NCBI GenBank assembly: GCA_963971575.1
Contig: OZ020624.1
Location: 27,230,356-27,294,355 of the forward strand
Reading direction: 5' to 3'
DNA from: Liopterus haemorrhoidalis
Lineage: Eukaryota; Arthropoda; Insecta; Coleoptera; Dytiscidae
DNA length: 64,000 nt
Positions 1 through 11,774 of this stretch are shown in pieces. The notes below the pieces were generated by a model. It saw nothing but the letters and a program-made list of their open reading frames with translations, was not told the DNA's origin and made no database searches. Each line of letters opens with the position of its first letter. Position 1 is the stretch's first letter. Made by a program: the position numbers and the translations under genes.

Positions 1-57
1 CAAACCCCTAATAATAATACAGAGATCTGCCGACAGTCCAAGTATTATTATACAAGA

Positions 58-325
58 CAGTGGCACATCCACGGAAGGTACCCGGGGGACCGGTCCCCTA
101 AGAACCCTCTAAGGAGGAACGAAATAAAAATAAAAATACACAAACACACTAGAAAATTTTAAAAATAGAGATAAGACCTTTTTTTCGGTCATCAGTTTGT
201 ATTTCCGAAGCGAGGACCTTTTTTTTAGATCATCACTAGAAATTTAGAACTGTGAACCTTATTCATATTTTAAATAATTTTATCCCCCCCCCCCCCCCCA
301 ACAAAAATTCCTGGGTGCTCCACTG
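58..325. mobile_element. hAT-type non-autonomous element (copy 1 of the poly-C family)
   Basis: Both ends begin CAGTGG when read inwards (left CAGTGGCAC, right end the complement of CAGTGGAGCACC). The 8-bp flanks are ATACAAGA (50-57) and ATACAATA (326-333), a 7 of 8 match, as expected for an aged hAT target-site duplication. The body has poly-T stretches followed by a TCATCA motif and a long C run near the right end. A close copy with a perfect duplication lies at 63178-63393. No transposase is encoded. Confidence 0.8.
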
Positions 326-333
326 ATACAATA

Positions 334-879
334 TACTTAAAAAGACACTTAACAGAAGATAATTTGTGTGAGACCAAAAATTTGTACACGAGACAAATGT
401 GTTTCTTTTGGAAATTTGCGTTATCAATCAATCTTGCAATTCTTTCTTGTAAAAACTCCCACTCCTTAAGGTTGTAAGAACAATAAGAAAGGTCATTTAC
501 CATGGGAAAGACACACGATTATCAAATTTTGTAAATTTTCATGTAATATCATTGTCTCATGTGAATTTTAAATTTGTTCAAAAGTTGTGTAATGAATAGT
601 AAAAGTATTTTGAGCTTTTATTGTTTATAGATATTAATAATATTTATAGGTTTATATTAATTGATAATTTCTATTATTCCTTGACACTAATAAATTTCTT
701 TGGGTCAGTAATTGCGAAAATATTTATGAATAAAATCTAAAATTTTAATTTAAAAATTATTATAAATGGTTTTGTGGGTTATTTTTTGAATTATTTCACA
801 TTTGAGAAGACCAGAGTAAAGTGTCTTTAATGAATATACTCATTTTTAAAGATTTTCATTTGTATTCTTAGAAGATTTT
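334..879. other. No recognised feature
   Basis: AT-rich sequence. The only long ORF here overlaps the poly-C tract and looks accidental. I see no exon, transposase motif or tandem repeat. Confidence 0.5.
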
Positions 880-2060
880 TTGTTTATATACAATGGCGGA
901 ACTTTATTTGTTGGATCTCACCGCAGAATTTTTCACCCCGTTTACTTTCATACAAAATGTTAAGCGATCATAAAAATTATTCAAAACATTCAGCAATTGC
1001 TCTTGAGGTATATTGTTGGATGCTTGAACAATTTTGTCTTGCAGTTCAACAACATCCCTAAGTTCTCCATTATATACTTTGTCCTTTAAATATCCCCAAT
1101 AAAAAAAAATCATTCGGTGCCAAATCCGGAAATCTCGCTGGCCAATTCATCGACCCTCCTCTTCCAATCCAGCTATTTGGAAAAGTTCTATGTAAATATT
1201 CTTTAACTATTTTAAAATAATGGACATGTGCGCCATCATGTTGAAACCATACTTGTCCATTAATTTCAGGTTTCGCAACGCAAGTAATATTTGCATTAAC
1301 GTTACCGTCAATAAAAAAGGCCCTATAATATTGATTCCTATTATCCCTGCCCATTTAATTTTTGCGGACTTTGAGTTTGGAGGGAATGAAACAAATGTAA
1401 ATTTTCTCGACTCCAGTACCTAAAATTTTGTCTGTGCACTTCACCATTTAGAGTAAACGTTGCTTCGTCAGTAAATAAAATTCTTTGAAGCATTGTTGGG
1501 TCGGAATTAATTTTTTCAAACATTTCAAAACAAAAATCCATGCGTACTGCTGCGTCCCTTTCTAACAATTCTTGATGATTGTGAAATTCGTGTGATCGAA
1601 ACTTTTCTTTTTTTAAGAAGTTAAAAACAGATCCAATACTGACACCAATGGTTTGTACAATTGATCTTAAAGTATTTTGATAGTTTTCTTCCACTTGTAA
1701 TAATATTTCCAACTCCTTCTCTTCTGTAAGCACGTGGTATGTTCTGTTTTTATTATGTTTTGACTTAAGACATCTTTCGCGATGAAATTTATTAACTAGT
1801 GTTGAAATTGTAGAGGGATTTGGTATTGGCCGATCTGGATAAGTTGCACTAAATACAGCAGAAACTTCTCTTAAACTCATTTGGGAGTTATACCAAGTTA
1901 CCATCATTATATTTTCTTCATCTGTATACATGTTGATTAATTTTTAAATCAGCAATGAGCAAAAGTATACACACTAATTGTCTATGTTGCAAATGAAAAT
2001 GAACACGATTTATATTGCTGTCAAAAACTGTATCCATGGTAATGACATAGTAGAAGTAAA
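880..2060 (-). pseudogene. DD41D Tc1/mariner-superfamily transposase, broken
   Basis: The minus-strand reading starts near 1931 with a helix-turn-helix N-terminus (motif TWYNSQMSLREVSAVFSATY), then the first catalytic Asp in FTDEATF, the second in FQHDGAHVHY, and the third in PDLAPNDFF. I count 41 residues between the second and third Asp, so this is the DD41D group (rosa/Visitor-like). The three parts lie in different frames (1341-1931, 1070-1354, 904-1113), so at least two frameshifts have broken it. The 5' untranslated part matches the fragment at 24080-24470, which puts its 5' limit near 2050. I could not define clean terminal inverted repeats. It is a dead copy. Confidence 0.85.
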
Positions 2061-2989
2061 ATGCAACTTATTGGGAACATATTTTGAATTTGCTTATTAT
2101 TTTGTTAATTACAACTAGTTAAAAATACCCATTTCGTAAAATTATAACACACTACAGAGATAAAAATCTGCAAATATATTTCCAGGAAGGTTTAATTTAA
2201 AGCTTCTTTGATTAGTGTTTCAAATCTGGTTGCTTTATGATTTATAATAAATTCTATAGAAAGACGCACAATTTGTGCTTTTTAGGCATAAATGTCTTGT
2301 ACGCCACCACAAAAAAAAGCTTTATTTCTGCTGCTTCCATTCATGAATTACACAAATAATTATTCGGTTGTCATCATTGTAAAAATAATTTCTTGTTTTT
2401 TCTTTATCTATTTATTTTTTTAATTGCTGAGCAAATAATACAAGTTCTTCTATCGTTTAGATCAAGAAATAATTTTATAATTATTTCTATAGAAAAATTC
2501 TTTTGTTAATTACTCCTCTATCATCTGAGAAATCTTCTATTTTATTAGCGCATCGACCCTTGTTTTTATTTGTATTTTAAATTCCTCAAGGGACCTTGAC
2601 GTTCTTAAGGACATTTGATATTCGCATTAAAAGAGTTTAGATGTCGTGTAGAACATGTACCAACCTTGGCAAGGTCAGGACTATACAGCTACAGCTACAG
2701 CTGCTACAGGTGTGCACTCGTCCGAGTACCTTAACTATAGGTAGAGGCTTAGCGTGCTGGTTAAGCCAGTTTTATTAAATACCTTCTTAGTTTCACTTAT
2801 AATTAAATACTATATTTTATGAGAAAATATTGTTTGTCTTACGTCATTTCCGTGAATTTTTAAATATTTATACAGATTTTTAAGCTGCATAGTTCAATCT
2901 AATGAGAATTAAAGCCAAAGAATAGCCAGGACCTGCTTATAATTTTGCTGGGATAGGTGCAGACATAAAAATTAGGAAATCCAAATAAA
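2061..2989. other. No recognised feature
   Basis: AT-rich, with one short tandem CAGCTA run at about 2686-2709. No ORF or element end is recognised. Confidence 0.5.
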
Positions 2990-3120
2990 GCCGATCGATG
3001 TAGCCTAGTGGTAACCCTCGTGCCCTACATTGCTAAGGTCTAGGGTTCGCATCCTGTTCAGGAATGAATTTTTCAACATGAAAAATAAGAATTGTCCTGG
3101 CTAATTGTCAAGGCTGACCA
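2990..3120 (+). mobile_element. tRNA-derived SINE, copy 1
   Basis: A tRNA-like head carries an A-box-like TAGCCTAGTGG and a B-box-like GGTTCGCATCC, then a tail containing GTCCTGGCTAATTG. The same head and tail occur at 43724-43865 (minus) and, more decayed, at 19455-19585. The body after the head, shared by all copies, marks it as a SINE rather than a tRNA gene. Confidence 0.75.
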
Positions 3121-3199
3121 GACGTACTCTTTTTTTTTAGTATTATACTCTTTTCTAACTAATATCCTCATTACTCTTACTTTTTATAAAAGAACTGTC

Positions 3200-3356
3200 A
3201 ATATACTTTTTTTGCTCGTCACTTGTATTTCTAAAGTGTTTTTTTTTGCTCATCACTTGTATTTTTAGAGAGAGAACCTTTTTTTTGCTCATCACTTGTA
3301 TTTCTAGAGTGAGGACTTTTTTTTTTTTTTGTTCAGCATTTGTATTTCTAGAGCAA
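3200..3356. repeat. Four tandem poly-T/TCATCACTTGTATTT units
   Basis: Four units of about 39 bp, each a T run followed by GCTCATCACTTGTATTT and a short AGAG or GAGGAC tail. The same unit occurs singly inside hAT-type elements at 63178-63393, 38221-38447 and near 42760 and 54415. It therefore looks like an internal module of a hAT family that has expanded locally. A hAT-like terminus (CAATGTTTCTCAAAG) follows at about 3354. Confidence 0.6.
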
Positions 3357-3444
3357 TGTTTCTCAAAGAGTGTGCCGCAAAATTTTCCAAGTGTGCCGCG
3401 AAATCTTAAAGAAAAAAAAAAAAAAATCAGCTGTGGCCACCACA

Positions 3445-3900
3445 GGACCAACTGCCATCACAAAGTACTTGTGTAATTTATGCTGCTTTATCAAAAAATT
3501 TCTCAAATAAAAGTTGTTAGTTATTGCTTTTACAGCAAATAGCAACTTTTGTTAAATATATTTTTTTCAAAATATTACTCTGTTGTGAAATATTCGCAAA
3601 AATCTTAAAACCGACACGAGTAAACTCCCATTTCTAGTTAACCGATTTTTACCAAAAGTTGATCGTGCCATTGATGTCAAAAGCTTAAATATGAAGTTTC
3701 ATAAAAATCCTTTTAGCCGAATTTGCTCTGCATGTGTACACGGACCGACAGACAGACCGACAGACAGACAGACCGACAGACATCATGCTAAAAAGTCAAA
3801 ACGTTATGTAGGGACCTCAATTCGTGGAGATCCATCGAAATTTCGAAATGTAAGTCGTTACAATTACAATACCTCCCTTTTATATGTTGGCGGTCGGTAA
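3445..3900 (+). mobile_element. GGCGGTCGGT-ended non-autonomous element, copy 1
   Basis: The right end is GTTGGCGGTCGGTA. The body includes a CAGACAGACAGAC-rich stretch and an ATGTAGGGACCTCAATT block. Two more copies are at 44144-44570 (minus, both ends best preserved) and 59935-60267. The best copy has inverted ends ACCGACC(A/G)CC, so this is a TIR-bearing element of about 430-460 bp without a convincing ORF. Superfamily unknown. Confidence 0.6.
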
Positions 3901-3904
3901 AAAT

Positions 3905-3998
3905 GTATCTAGATACAGATACAGATACAAAATTATAAAAAATATCTAGATACAGATAAATGCCAAAAAATGTTGTATCTAGATACAGCTAGATACTT
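3905..3998. repeat. Clustered palindromic TATCTAGATAC repeats
   Basis: Three near copies of ATCTAGATACAG, each containing the palindrome TCTAGA, lie within about 90 bp directly after the preceding element. This is a simple or palindromic local expansion. Confidence 0.6.
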
Positions 3999-3999
3999 T

Positions 4000-5190
4000 T
4001 GAAAAAACTCTGATAAATGAAAATACCATATTTTATACCAAACAAACAGTGAATATCAGTATTGTACAGGCTATTCAAAAAGAACAGCGACGTCACAAAA
4101 AGCCCACCAAATTCAAGGTAAAACACTATTCTATGGATTAATTTTGTACTAAATAACGTATGTATTATGTTGGTCATATGTTCCAACGTATAAGACTAAT
4201 GTTAGTCTTATAGATACGCAGCTATGATCTTCTTAAGGAGATGTTCCTTTCAATCAAATTTTAGCCAAATTAGAGCCAGGCTTCAAGTGATGAAATGCCT
4301 CAAAAACATTATGAAAGTGTACTTTAAATCACTGGATACTTGAAAGGCCTTAATTCGCCTTGCTCAAAGCCTCACAAAACCACGGTCCACTCCCAAATCA
4401 CTTGCGTGGATATAATTTTACATATGTTTTTAGTAAATTAGTCATTAAAATAGCATCAATATTTATTCAAATATTCATTTTAAAAATCATAATTTTTTTG
4501 CGCAAATTATAACGAAATTTACCTAACTAAACATGCCAATGCATTAAACCTGCTTCATGTTCATTAAAAAAATCGCCCTACAGGTCTGTTGCAAGAAATT
4601 CTATATTTTTCTATTTCAAATATAAAACCGCACTTTTTCCAGTTCCCGACAATGGTTTTAAACCCAAAAGACAGAGAAGCTTATTCTATTTAACAGACCT
4701 TAACAAACCAGAATTATAATTAATATGCAAGATTAGCCATATTGTTACATGTTCTTATTATACTAATGACAAGGTTACCAAGGTAACTATTATCCTGACG
4801 TCATATCCTGACTAGGGTTACGCTACTGAAAACTTGCTGTCAGCACAAGTAACAGAAAAATCTTCAAGAACTACGCAAAATATTTCACAGCAAAAATGTA
4901 ACTTATAAATTTTTTACAAATATTTGAAGATGAATGTTATTGCATAATCTTACAAATGTAATTTTACTTTCTTTTATTTAAAATTTTTAGAATAATAACA
5001 TAATTATCGAAAGGAATGCATTTTTTATGCCCCATGAAAGAAATTTAGTTAACCAGATTAATTGGTAATTTTTCAAATTTTAGAAAACTCAAAACAGTAA
5101 ATGCTAGAGAAGAAATTAATAATTAATTTCATCTTGTTTGTTTTATTTTATTGTATTAAAATTATCTCGTTTAGTAATCTATGTAATCTT
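4000..5190. other. No recognised feature
   Basis: AT-rich sequence with only short chance ORFs. I recognise no element ends, RNA gene or exon. Confidence 0.45.
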
Positions 5191-5194
5191 GAAT

Positions 5195-6275
5195 TATCTA
5201 AAGAAGTCCGGTGGCAGCATAAGTGGAGCAGTATACAGAACGTCAAGTTGAGACAGATTAAGTGAGACGTTAAACCATGGGGTTCTTCCTGCAGGATTAA
5301 CCGCAGGAAAGAAACCGCCATCACACGCCTCCGTATAGGCCACTGTTGGTGGACATCTTCTTCGAGGTGAAGAGTCCCCTATCTGTGAGACGTGTAGCAT
5401 ACATTTGTCTGTGTTACATTTTATAACTGAGTGTGTACAGTTCGAGGATGTCAGAGAGAGGTTTGGTCTGTGCTATGACCTGTCAGTTGCTTTAGGTGAC
5501 GACAGAGTACTCATACCCTTTTAACACTAGATCTTTAAGACGAGTGAACTTAAAGTTCACCGATGTTTAACATCGGTATGCTTTCACACTTGATGTTTAA
5601 ATCTCCAGTGCTGTCATCAGCTACAGTAATTTTGTCCTTAAGTTACCGTCATGAAATTACCAGTTTTGGACTGTCTGCGCCGACGCACATTTTGAATTAT
5701 TATAAACAAATATGGATATTTCATTTCATTCTACAATAAAGAATATATTACACCTGTATTAACATGTAAGTCGATACATTTTATCTCAATTATTGTAGCT
5801 CTGTATTTTATTAAACACATTATTAAAATAAATAATTTTATTAGAACAATAAGTATAAACTTCTTATAACGTCGATATAATACAGTATTCTTGTTTATGA
5901 TAATATAAAATGTTGACAGCACAAATTCAAGGAGTATTTTTTTATAATAGAAATTAAGTTGGCAATGCGGACGAAGTTTAAGACGCAGATCTCTGTCTTA
6001 AACATCGCGTGTATTTAGACGAGTCCATACGGTTTCACATTAGCGTTTAAAGATACATTCACTTTAACATCCGATCTTAAAGTTCTAGTGTGAAAAGGGT
6101 ATCATGGACAGGCTGGTACTCTTCCTGAGAGAATCAAAATTATTATTTTATTTGTAAAGTCTTGCACCTTATTTTAATGTGTACTATTTATAGACTGTGA
6201 TATTCGATGCGTTAGGCGCAAATTGCCTCTGTTGCTATGCGCCAAAAATTTTAACTAACTAACTCTAAAGAAGCC
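5195..6275 (+). pseudogene. RNase H-bearing LINE, 3' end fragment interrupted by a MITE
   Basis: The reading contains RKETAITRLRIGH, then, after a one-base frameshift, a Cys-Cys-His-Cys block (CETC ... HFITEC), then ERFGLCYDLSVALGDDRVLI. It resumes after the inserted MITE (5515-6100) with MDRLVLFLRESKLLFYL and a stop at about 6155. This is the usual C-terminus of I/R1/LOA-type LINE ORF2. The 3' tail ends in CGCCAAAAATTTTAACTAAC; the same tail occurs alone at 14565-14627. An early in-frame stop and the frameshift show it is dead. Confidence 0.8.
5515..6100. mobile_element. ACCCTTTT-ended MITE with AT duplication, copy 1
   Basis: The left end ACCCTTTTAACACTAGATC is mirrored at the right end by CTAGTGTGAAAAGGGT. 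AT lies on both sides (5513-5514 and 6101-6102). Removing the element plus one AT restores the LINE reading ...VLI-MDRLVLF in frame, which supports a 2-bp AT duplication. A second copy is at 46316-46784. No transposase. The AT duplication would fit the ISL2EU group, but that is an inference. Confidence 0.85.
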
Positions 6276-6790
6276 CCGTCAAGGTCATATGACTGTTTCT
6301 CACTCACATTGGCAAAATAGTAAGACAAATAAAAATGAAGTTAGTCAATCAATTTTGTTTATTGTTCAGGTATAGCTACAACAAACGTACTTATCATATA
6401 ACAATTTTCTAGTTAGCACACAAATTTCAATTTGCAAAAAATAATATATGCGTTCCCCTATTCGCGGCCGCGAAAGTTTATCTCGATCGTAAGACCAAGT
6501 TTGCGGTTGTAAAACTAATTACGCATTACTACGTATAATGAATTCTATACAGAGTTGAATATAACATTTATTGTTGCAATATAACGGTCATTGTTTTTTA
6601 TTTTAATAACTTTTAATGATGCAATTTCCTGCATTTTACAAATAGTAAAAGAATCAATGACACATTCCGTTTTATAAAACATTTAGGGAAATAACTGTTT
6701 ATTATTATATAATTATAGTTTTGCACTAATGAATACCTAGAGAAAAAAAAACTACCTGTTCACCAAGTTCAACACTGTTAATGCATATAC
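6276..6790. other. No recognised feature
   Basis: AT-rich sequence with one CGCGGCCGCGAA patch at about 6464. Nothing recognised. Confidence 0.45.
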
Positions 6791-6825
6791 GAGGTCTGTT
6801 CAAAAAGTATCGCGAATTTTGAATT
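6791..6825 (+). repeat. Solitary mariner-like terminal repeat
   Basis: ACGAGGTCTGTTCAAAAAGT resembles the terminal repeat of many mariner elements. No transposase reading or opposite end is visible nearby, so only a relic end is claimed. Confidence 0.45.
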
Positions 6826-6849
6826 TAGAATTTTATATATGTATATATA

Positions 6850-8090
6850 CTAGCTGAAAACTCGTGCTTCGCTACGGTATATTGATGGTCTCATTAGCGT
6901 AAAATCCTCAGTTTATTTTTAAACTTGTGTATGGGGAACCTTTGTAAGCAAATACTTAGTCGATATCTCATCTGCCCTAAGAGATATTGAGGAATCCGTG
7001 AAAAAACATTTTATTCCTTTTCACCACAAAGTGGTCGAACTTGAAAAAATTCTTTCCTAGTGGGTTCTTACGTCATACTGAGGAAAGTACTCTCCGAATT
7101 TCTTATTTCCAACAAAAAATACTAATTTACCCTTTAGGAGTGAAATTTAAGAAAACTGTCAAAACTGTCAAACTGTTTGAAGTACTAGGAAAATATTTGA
7201 AATATCAGGGAAATATTTGAAATACTAGGAAAGATTTGAAATACTAGGGACGGTTTGCAATACTATAGGAGTGAAATTTAAGAAAACTGTCAAAACCCTA
7301 TCGCAAGATTTTAAAAAGTCACCTATATGCCAGAATGTAATGTTATAACTCAAGAATCACAGGAGATACGAAGGGTTTCTCCCGAATTTCATGTCTCTTT
7401 GTCAAGGGACGTTCTATCGAATAAAAAATACCAATTCACCCCGATAGGGATGAAATTTAAAAAAACTGTCACAACGCTTTCTAAATAGAAATCTATGTGC
7501 CAAAATGAAGTATTATAACTCAGGAAATACAGAGGTTTCTTTAATTCACCCCGAATGTAGATTCACCTATTTAGGTTGATTAGGGCAAAATCGTGAATTT
7601 CTGTTTTAAATATTTGTATGGGTAACCTTTGTAAGCAAAAACCAAGTCGATATCTCATTGAGCCTAAGAGGCATCCCTAAATCATATTTCACCCCATTTC
7701 ACCCCTTAGGGGTCGATTTTAAAAAAATCTCTTCTTAGTGGTTGCTTACGTCATGGACGGAATGTCTTATTTTCCATTGGATGTTCTATCGAATAAAAAA
7801 TACCAGTAGCAAATTAGCAAAGTACCAAATACCTTTAGCGATGAAACTTAAAAAATGGTCAAAATACTTGTTTTTGAAAAGGTTTTGTAAAAGGAACTGT
7901 TATGCCAAAAATGAATGTTATAACTCAACAAACATAGTAAAAACTACGGGTACTATAATTCACCCCTTTAGGAGTGGATTGGGACAAAATCCTGAAATTC
8001 TCTAAAAACATTTGTATGCTTTGTATGCAAAAAATGGTCCTAAGAGATATCGAGGAATCCCTGAAATCAGATATATGGATGGATGGATGG
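6850..8090. repeat. Decayed dispersed repeat with internal duplications
   Basis: It begins ACTAGCTGAAAACTCGTGCTT. Blocks recur within it: a TTGTAAGCAAA...GTCGATATCTCAT block at about 6942 and 7628; GTTCTATCGAATAAAAAATACC at about 7410 and 7783; CCTAAGAGATAT(T/C)GAGGAATCC at about 6976 and 8038; and TTCACCCC-containing phrases. This phrase set is familiar to me from dispersed insect repeats, but I cannot assign a class. A small patch of the minisatellite described at 8470 occurs at 7190-7265. Confidence 0.5.
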
Positions 8091-8469
8091 AAAATGTAGA
8101 AATCACCTAACCCACTGATTACCATATAAGCCCAAAATGTCATACTATGCTATCATCTGTTACATAACTTTTATAAAAATGTTAAATTGTTATTGCAAAA
8201 TTACAAAGCATTCAATTGACCTTACTATAAATGTACTGTGCATATATCTTAGTCAATAATTTAGAATTTAAATTATGTTTCAAGATCATCGCAATATAAT
8301 AACTTGCTTCCTTGGTAAAGATTTTAATTTTTACTCCATATGCATAATGAATTACTTTTAATAAATTAAGATTGTGATTTTTACTTCCTGTATTATATAT
8401 CTAGTTAAAAAGATGTAAACGAAGAAGAATAATTAAAGAAAATATATTTATACCATAAGTAAATACCAT

Positions 8470-9440
8470 AAATGTAATTGAAAAACTGGAAGTATTTGAA
8501 ATACTAGGGAAGATTTGAAATACGAGAGAAGATTTAAAATACTAGGAAAGATTGGAAATACTAAGAAAGATTTGCAACACTGGGAAAGATTTAAAATACT
8601 AGGGATATATTTAAAATACTGGAAAGTATTTGAAATACTAGGGAAGATTTGAAATACTAGAGAAGATTTGCAATACTAGGAAAGATTGGAAATGCTAGGA
8701 AAGATTTGCAACATTAGGAAAGATTTAAAATACTGGGAAAGTATTTGAAATACTAGGGAAGATTTGAAATACGAGAGAAGATTTAAAATACTAGGAAAGA
8801 TTGGAAATACTAAGAAAGATTTGCAACACTGGGAAAGATTTAAAATACTAGGGATATATTTAAAATACTGGAAAGTATTTGAAATACTAGGTAAGATTTG
8901 CAACACTAGGAAAGATTTAAAATACTAGGGATATATTTAAAATACTGCAAAGTATTTGAAATACTAGGGAAGATTTGAAATACTAGAGAAGATTTGCAAT
9001 ACTAGGAAAGATTGGAAATGCTAGGAAAGATTTGCAACATTAGGAAAGATTTAAAATACTGGGAAAGTATTTGAAATACTAGGGAAGATTTGAAATACGA
9101 GAGAAGATTTAAAATACTAGGAAAGATTGGAAATACTAAGAAAGATTTGCAACACTGGGAAAGATTTAAAATACTAGGGATATATTTAAAATACTGGAAA
9201 GTATTTGAAATACTAGGTAAGATTTGCAACACTAGGAAAGATTTAAAATACTGGGGATATATTTAAAATACTGCAAAGTATTTGAAATACTAGGGAAGAT
9301 TTGAAATACTAGAGAAGATTTGCAATACTAGGAAAGATTGGAAATGCTAGGAAAGATTTGCAACATTAGGAAAGATTTAAAATACTGGGAAAGTATTTGA
9401 AATACTAGGGAAGATTTGAAATACTAGGGAAATATTTAAA
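8470..9440. repeat. Minisatellite of about 20-bp units with a 326-bp higher-order repeat
   Basis: Basic units are variants of GAAATACTAGGGAAGATTT. A long ordered block starting at about 8676 recurs at about 9002 (offset 326 bp) and again in part at about 9328, nearly unchanged. The array therefore has a higher-order period of about 326 bp made of roughly sixteen basic units. ORFs inside it are by-products of the repeat. Confidence 0.9.
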
Positions 9441-9444
9441 ATAC

Positions 9445-10060
9445 TTTCAAAGTATTTCAAATACTAACGTTTTTGAACATTATAACAATATATACGAAAA
9501 AAAAGCGCATCTGTGGGTGCAAAATTTGACTCGAATATAATAAATATCTGTTTATAAGCTGTAAAGTTAAAAACTATGCTTTTGTCGTTATATATCTCAT
9601 AATTAAAGGTCAAGAAACTTAATTACAATTTTTTACAAACATTAAGTAACAAAAGATTACTAGATTTTTATCCTATAAAATACACTTTGAAACAAAGAAA
9701 TTGTATAGTAAAAACAAGATTGCGTAATCATGAGTGCCCTGAAAACAAAGCAGTTTGCATTGCCCCTCACTTGTGCCCCCCCCCCTTCCCGTAACCGTGA
9801 ACTAAGAAAGTATACCGTTAGCACGACTCCCACTGACTGCTGATCAGACCTGTGAGAAGGAAATTAATGTATCACAATATGAGTCGCAAATATATCAACA
9901 TATGTTTTGTGGGATGAACGAGTTAAGTTTTTAACTGCTCTGTTTTGAAATGTAGAGTAGGACATGAATTATAAGGTCAACCAGGAAATATAATACTTGT
10001 TTTGGTCCATATTATCTTCTATTATTATTTTTTCTATGATATTTTTTGTCACAAGAGATC
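9445..10060. other. No recognised feature
   Basis: AT-rich, with a C run at about 9778 similar to those in the local hAT elements. No ends or duplication found. Confidence 0.4.
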
Positions 10061-10062
10061 TA

Positions 10063-10880
10063 TGAGGTGTGTAAATTAAGTAACCGGACTGATTTATTAT
10101 TATTTTTTTTTTTTAATTCGAATAGAATTACAATTCAATATTGTCTCCCTCAAAATAACTTCCTTGGGAAGCCACACAGCGCTGGAGACGGTTCTCCAAA
10201 CCTCATAGCAGTGTTGGAACTCGGATACTGGAATCTTTTAACTGGTCGGTTACGGACGTTTGAATGTTTTCGAGTGTCCCAAAATGACGTCCCTTGAGGT
10301 GATTTTTCAATCTTAGGAAGAGGAAAAAGTCACAAAGATTCAATTCAGGCGAATAAGGAGACTGAGGAGCCACAGGAATGTTTTTACTGGCCAAAAACTC
10401 GTTTATTGAAATTTTTCTCATCCCCAATTAATTGGTCAAAATCTGATGAACGGTGAGTCAAATTCAACTCTTTCCCGATCATTCTGACTGTCAACCGACT
10501 ATCTGAACGCACAAGATCCCGGATTCTGTCGACATTTTGATTGGTTCTTGAAGATGAAGGCCTTCCGCTGCGTGATTCATCTTCAATCAACTCTCTTCCT
10601 TCTGAAAATGCCTTAAACCACCAAAAAAACTGGGTCCTTAACAAAACACTGTCTCCGTAGGCCTGCTGAAGTTTTGCAAAAGTTTCCATTGCGTTGTGCC
10701 CAAGTCTGAAGCAAAACCTGATAGCACACCGTTGCTCGAAATGAATGTCACTCATTTTTAGAACGCACTAGAAAAAACTGTTTCACGAGAAAAATCGCTA
10801 CGGACAACAAAAATACTCTAGCGAGTTCAAACTCGTACTGAAGGCGTATCATATGTTCACCTACCGCGCCTCCATGTCCT
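10063..10880 (-). mobile_element. Internally deleted mariner (irritans-like), copy 1
   Basis: The left terminal repeat TGAGGTGTGTAAATTAAG follows TA (10061-10062). On the minus strand the transposase N-terminus is readable (FEQRCAIRFCFRLGHNAMET, then WWFKAFSEGRELIEDESRSG). The reading then jumps to the C-terminal part (FLASKNIPVAPQSPYSPELN). The segment holding the first two catalytic Asp residues is missing. The right terminal repeat is also missing; the sequence diverges at about 10880, just before a LINE fragment. Copies at 15334-16203 and 51017-51831 lack nearly the same middle part. Confidence 0.85.
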
Positions 10881-10924
10881 GCGTCCCGCGTTTTTTCACA
10901 AGAAAGTAAAAAAAAAAAAACAAT

Positions 10925-11770
10925 AAAGTTATTTCAAGGAAATTTCATTCAAAGCACTCGTAATGGCATCAGATACCACCTACCGAAACATAGCCGTCTG
11001 CACTGACTCTTTCAGTGTACTACAAGCCCTCAACAACACCTACTCAAAAGAAATAGTCATACAACAAATTCAAGACCAAGTACACCAGATGACAGCGGAA
11101 CCAACAAAAACAGTACATTTCCTCTGGGTTCCTGCCCACATTGACATAGAAGGCAACGAACGTGCCAACACAGCCGCCCGAGATTCCACCTGTCATGAAG
11201 ATACACTCTACCTACCCCCCAACAAAACCTACATAAGACAGATCATCAAGACGAAACTCCACACGAGCAGACTGACTAAGTGGCGCGAAACTACCAACAA
11301 CAAACTACGAACCGTTAAGGACGACATACAAAACTGGAACTCAGGCACCAACAGACGAGAACAAGTAATAATGACAAGAATCAGAATTGGACACACCAGA
11401 CACACACACACGAACACCTCATGGCAAGACTAGACAACAAACTATGAGAGGCATGCAACGAACAACTCACCGTTAACCACTTACTAATTAACTGCCAACT
11501 CTACACTAACTTACGCACAAACTACAATTTACAACAAGACCTTAAAGACAACTTAAGACCCAAACCCTCATAGACTCAACAATGACTAATAACGTACTCA
11601 ACTTATAGGCAACCAATATTCGTCATCTAATATAAGTTTAAAATTAATAATGTCAATCAATATACTAATTATGCTTCAATTATGTAACCACAGTAATTTC
11701 AGACACTAATAGCCATGCAGCTGAAGTGTCTTGAAATAAATAAAATTTAAAAAAATAAATAAATAATAAC
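10925..11770 (+). pseudogene. I/R1/LOA-type LINE, 3' part with RNase H domain
   Basis: The plus-strand ORF at 10963-11433 reads AVCTDSFSVLQAL, then VHFLWVPAHIDIEGNERAN, a classic RNase H domain of LINE ORF2. It continues to the spacer motif MTRIRIGHTRHTH. After a frameshift it reads on through an internal stop to a Cys-Cys-His-Cys block (ACNEQLTVNHLLINC) and stops at about 11571. The 3' end has an A-rich tail with AATAAA at 11734-11765. It is 5'-truncated close to the broken end of the mariner at 10880. The first Met shown is not a true start. Confidence 0.85.
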
Positions 11771-11774
11771 AATT

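Noticed and set aside
8676..9232. Two identical 76-codon ORFs
   Set aside because: They lie in the minisatellite and are identical because of its 326-bp higher-order period.
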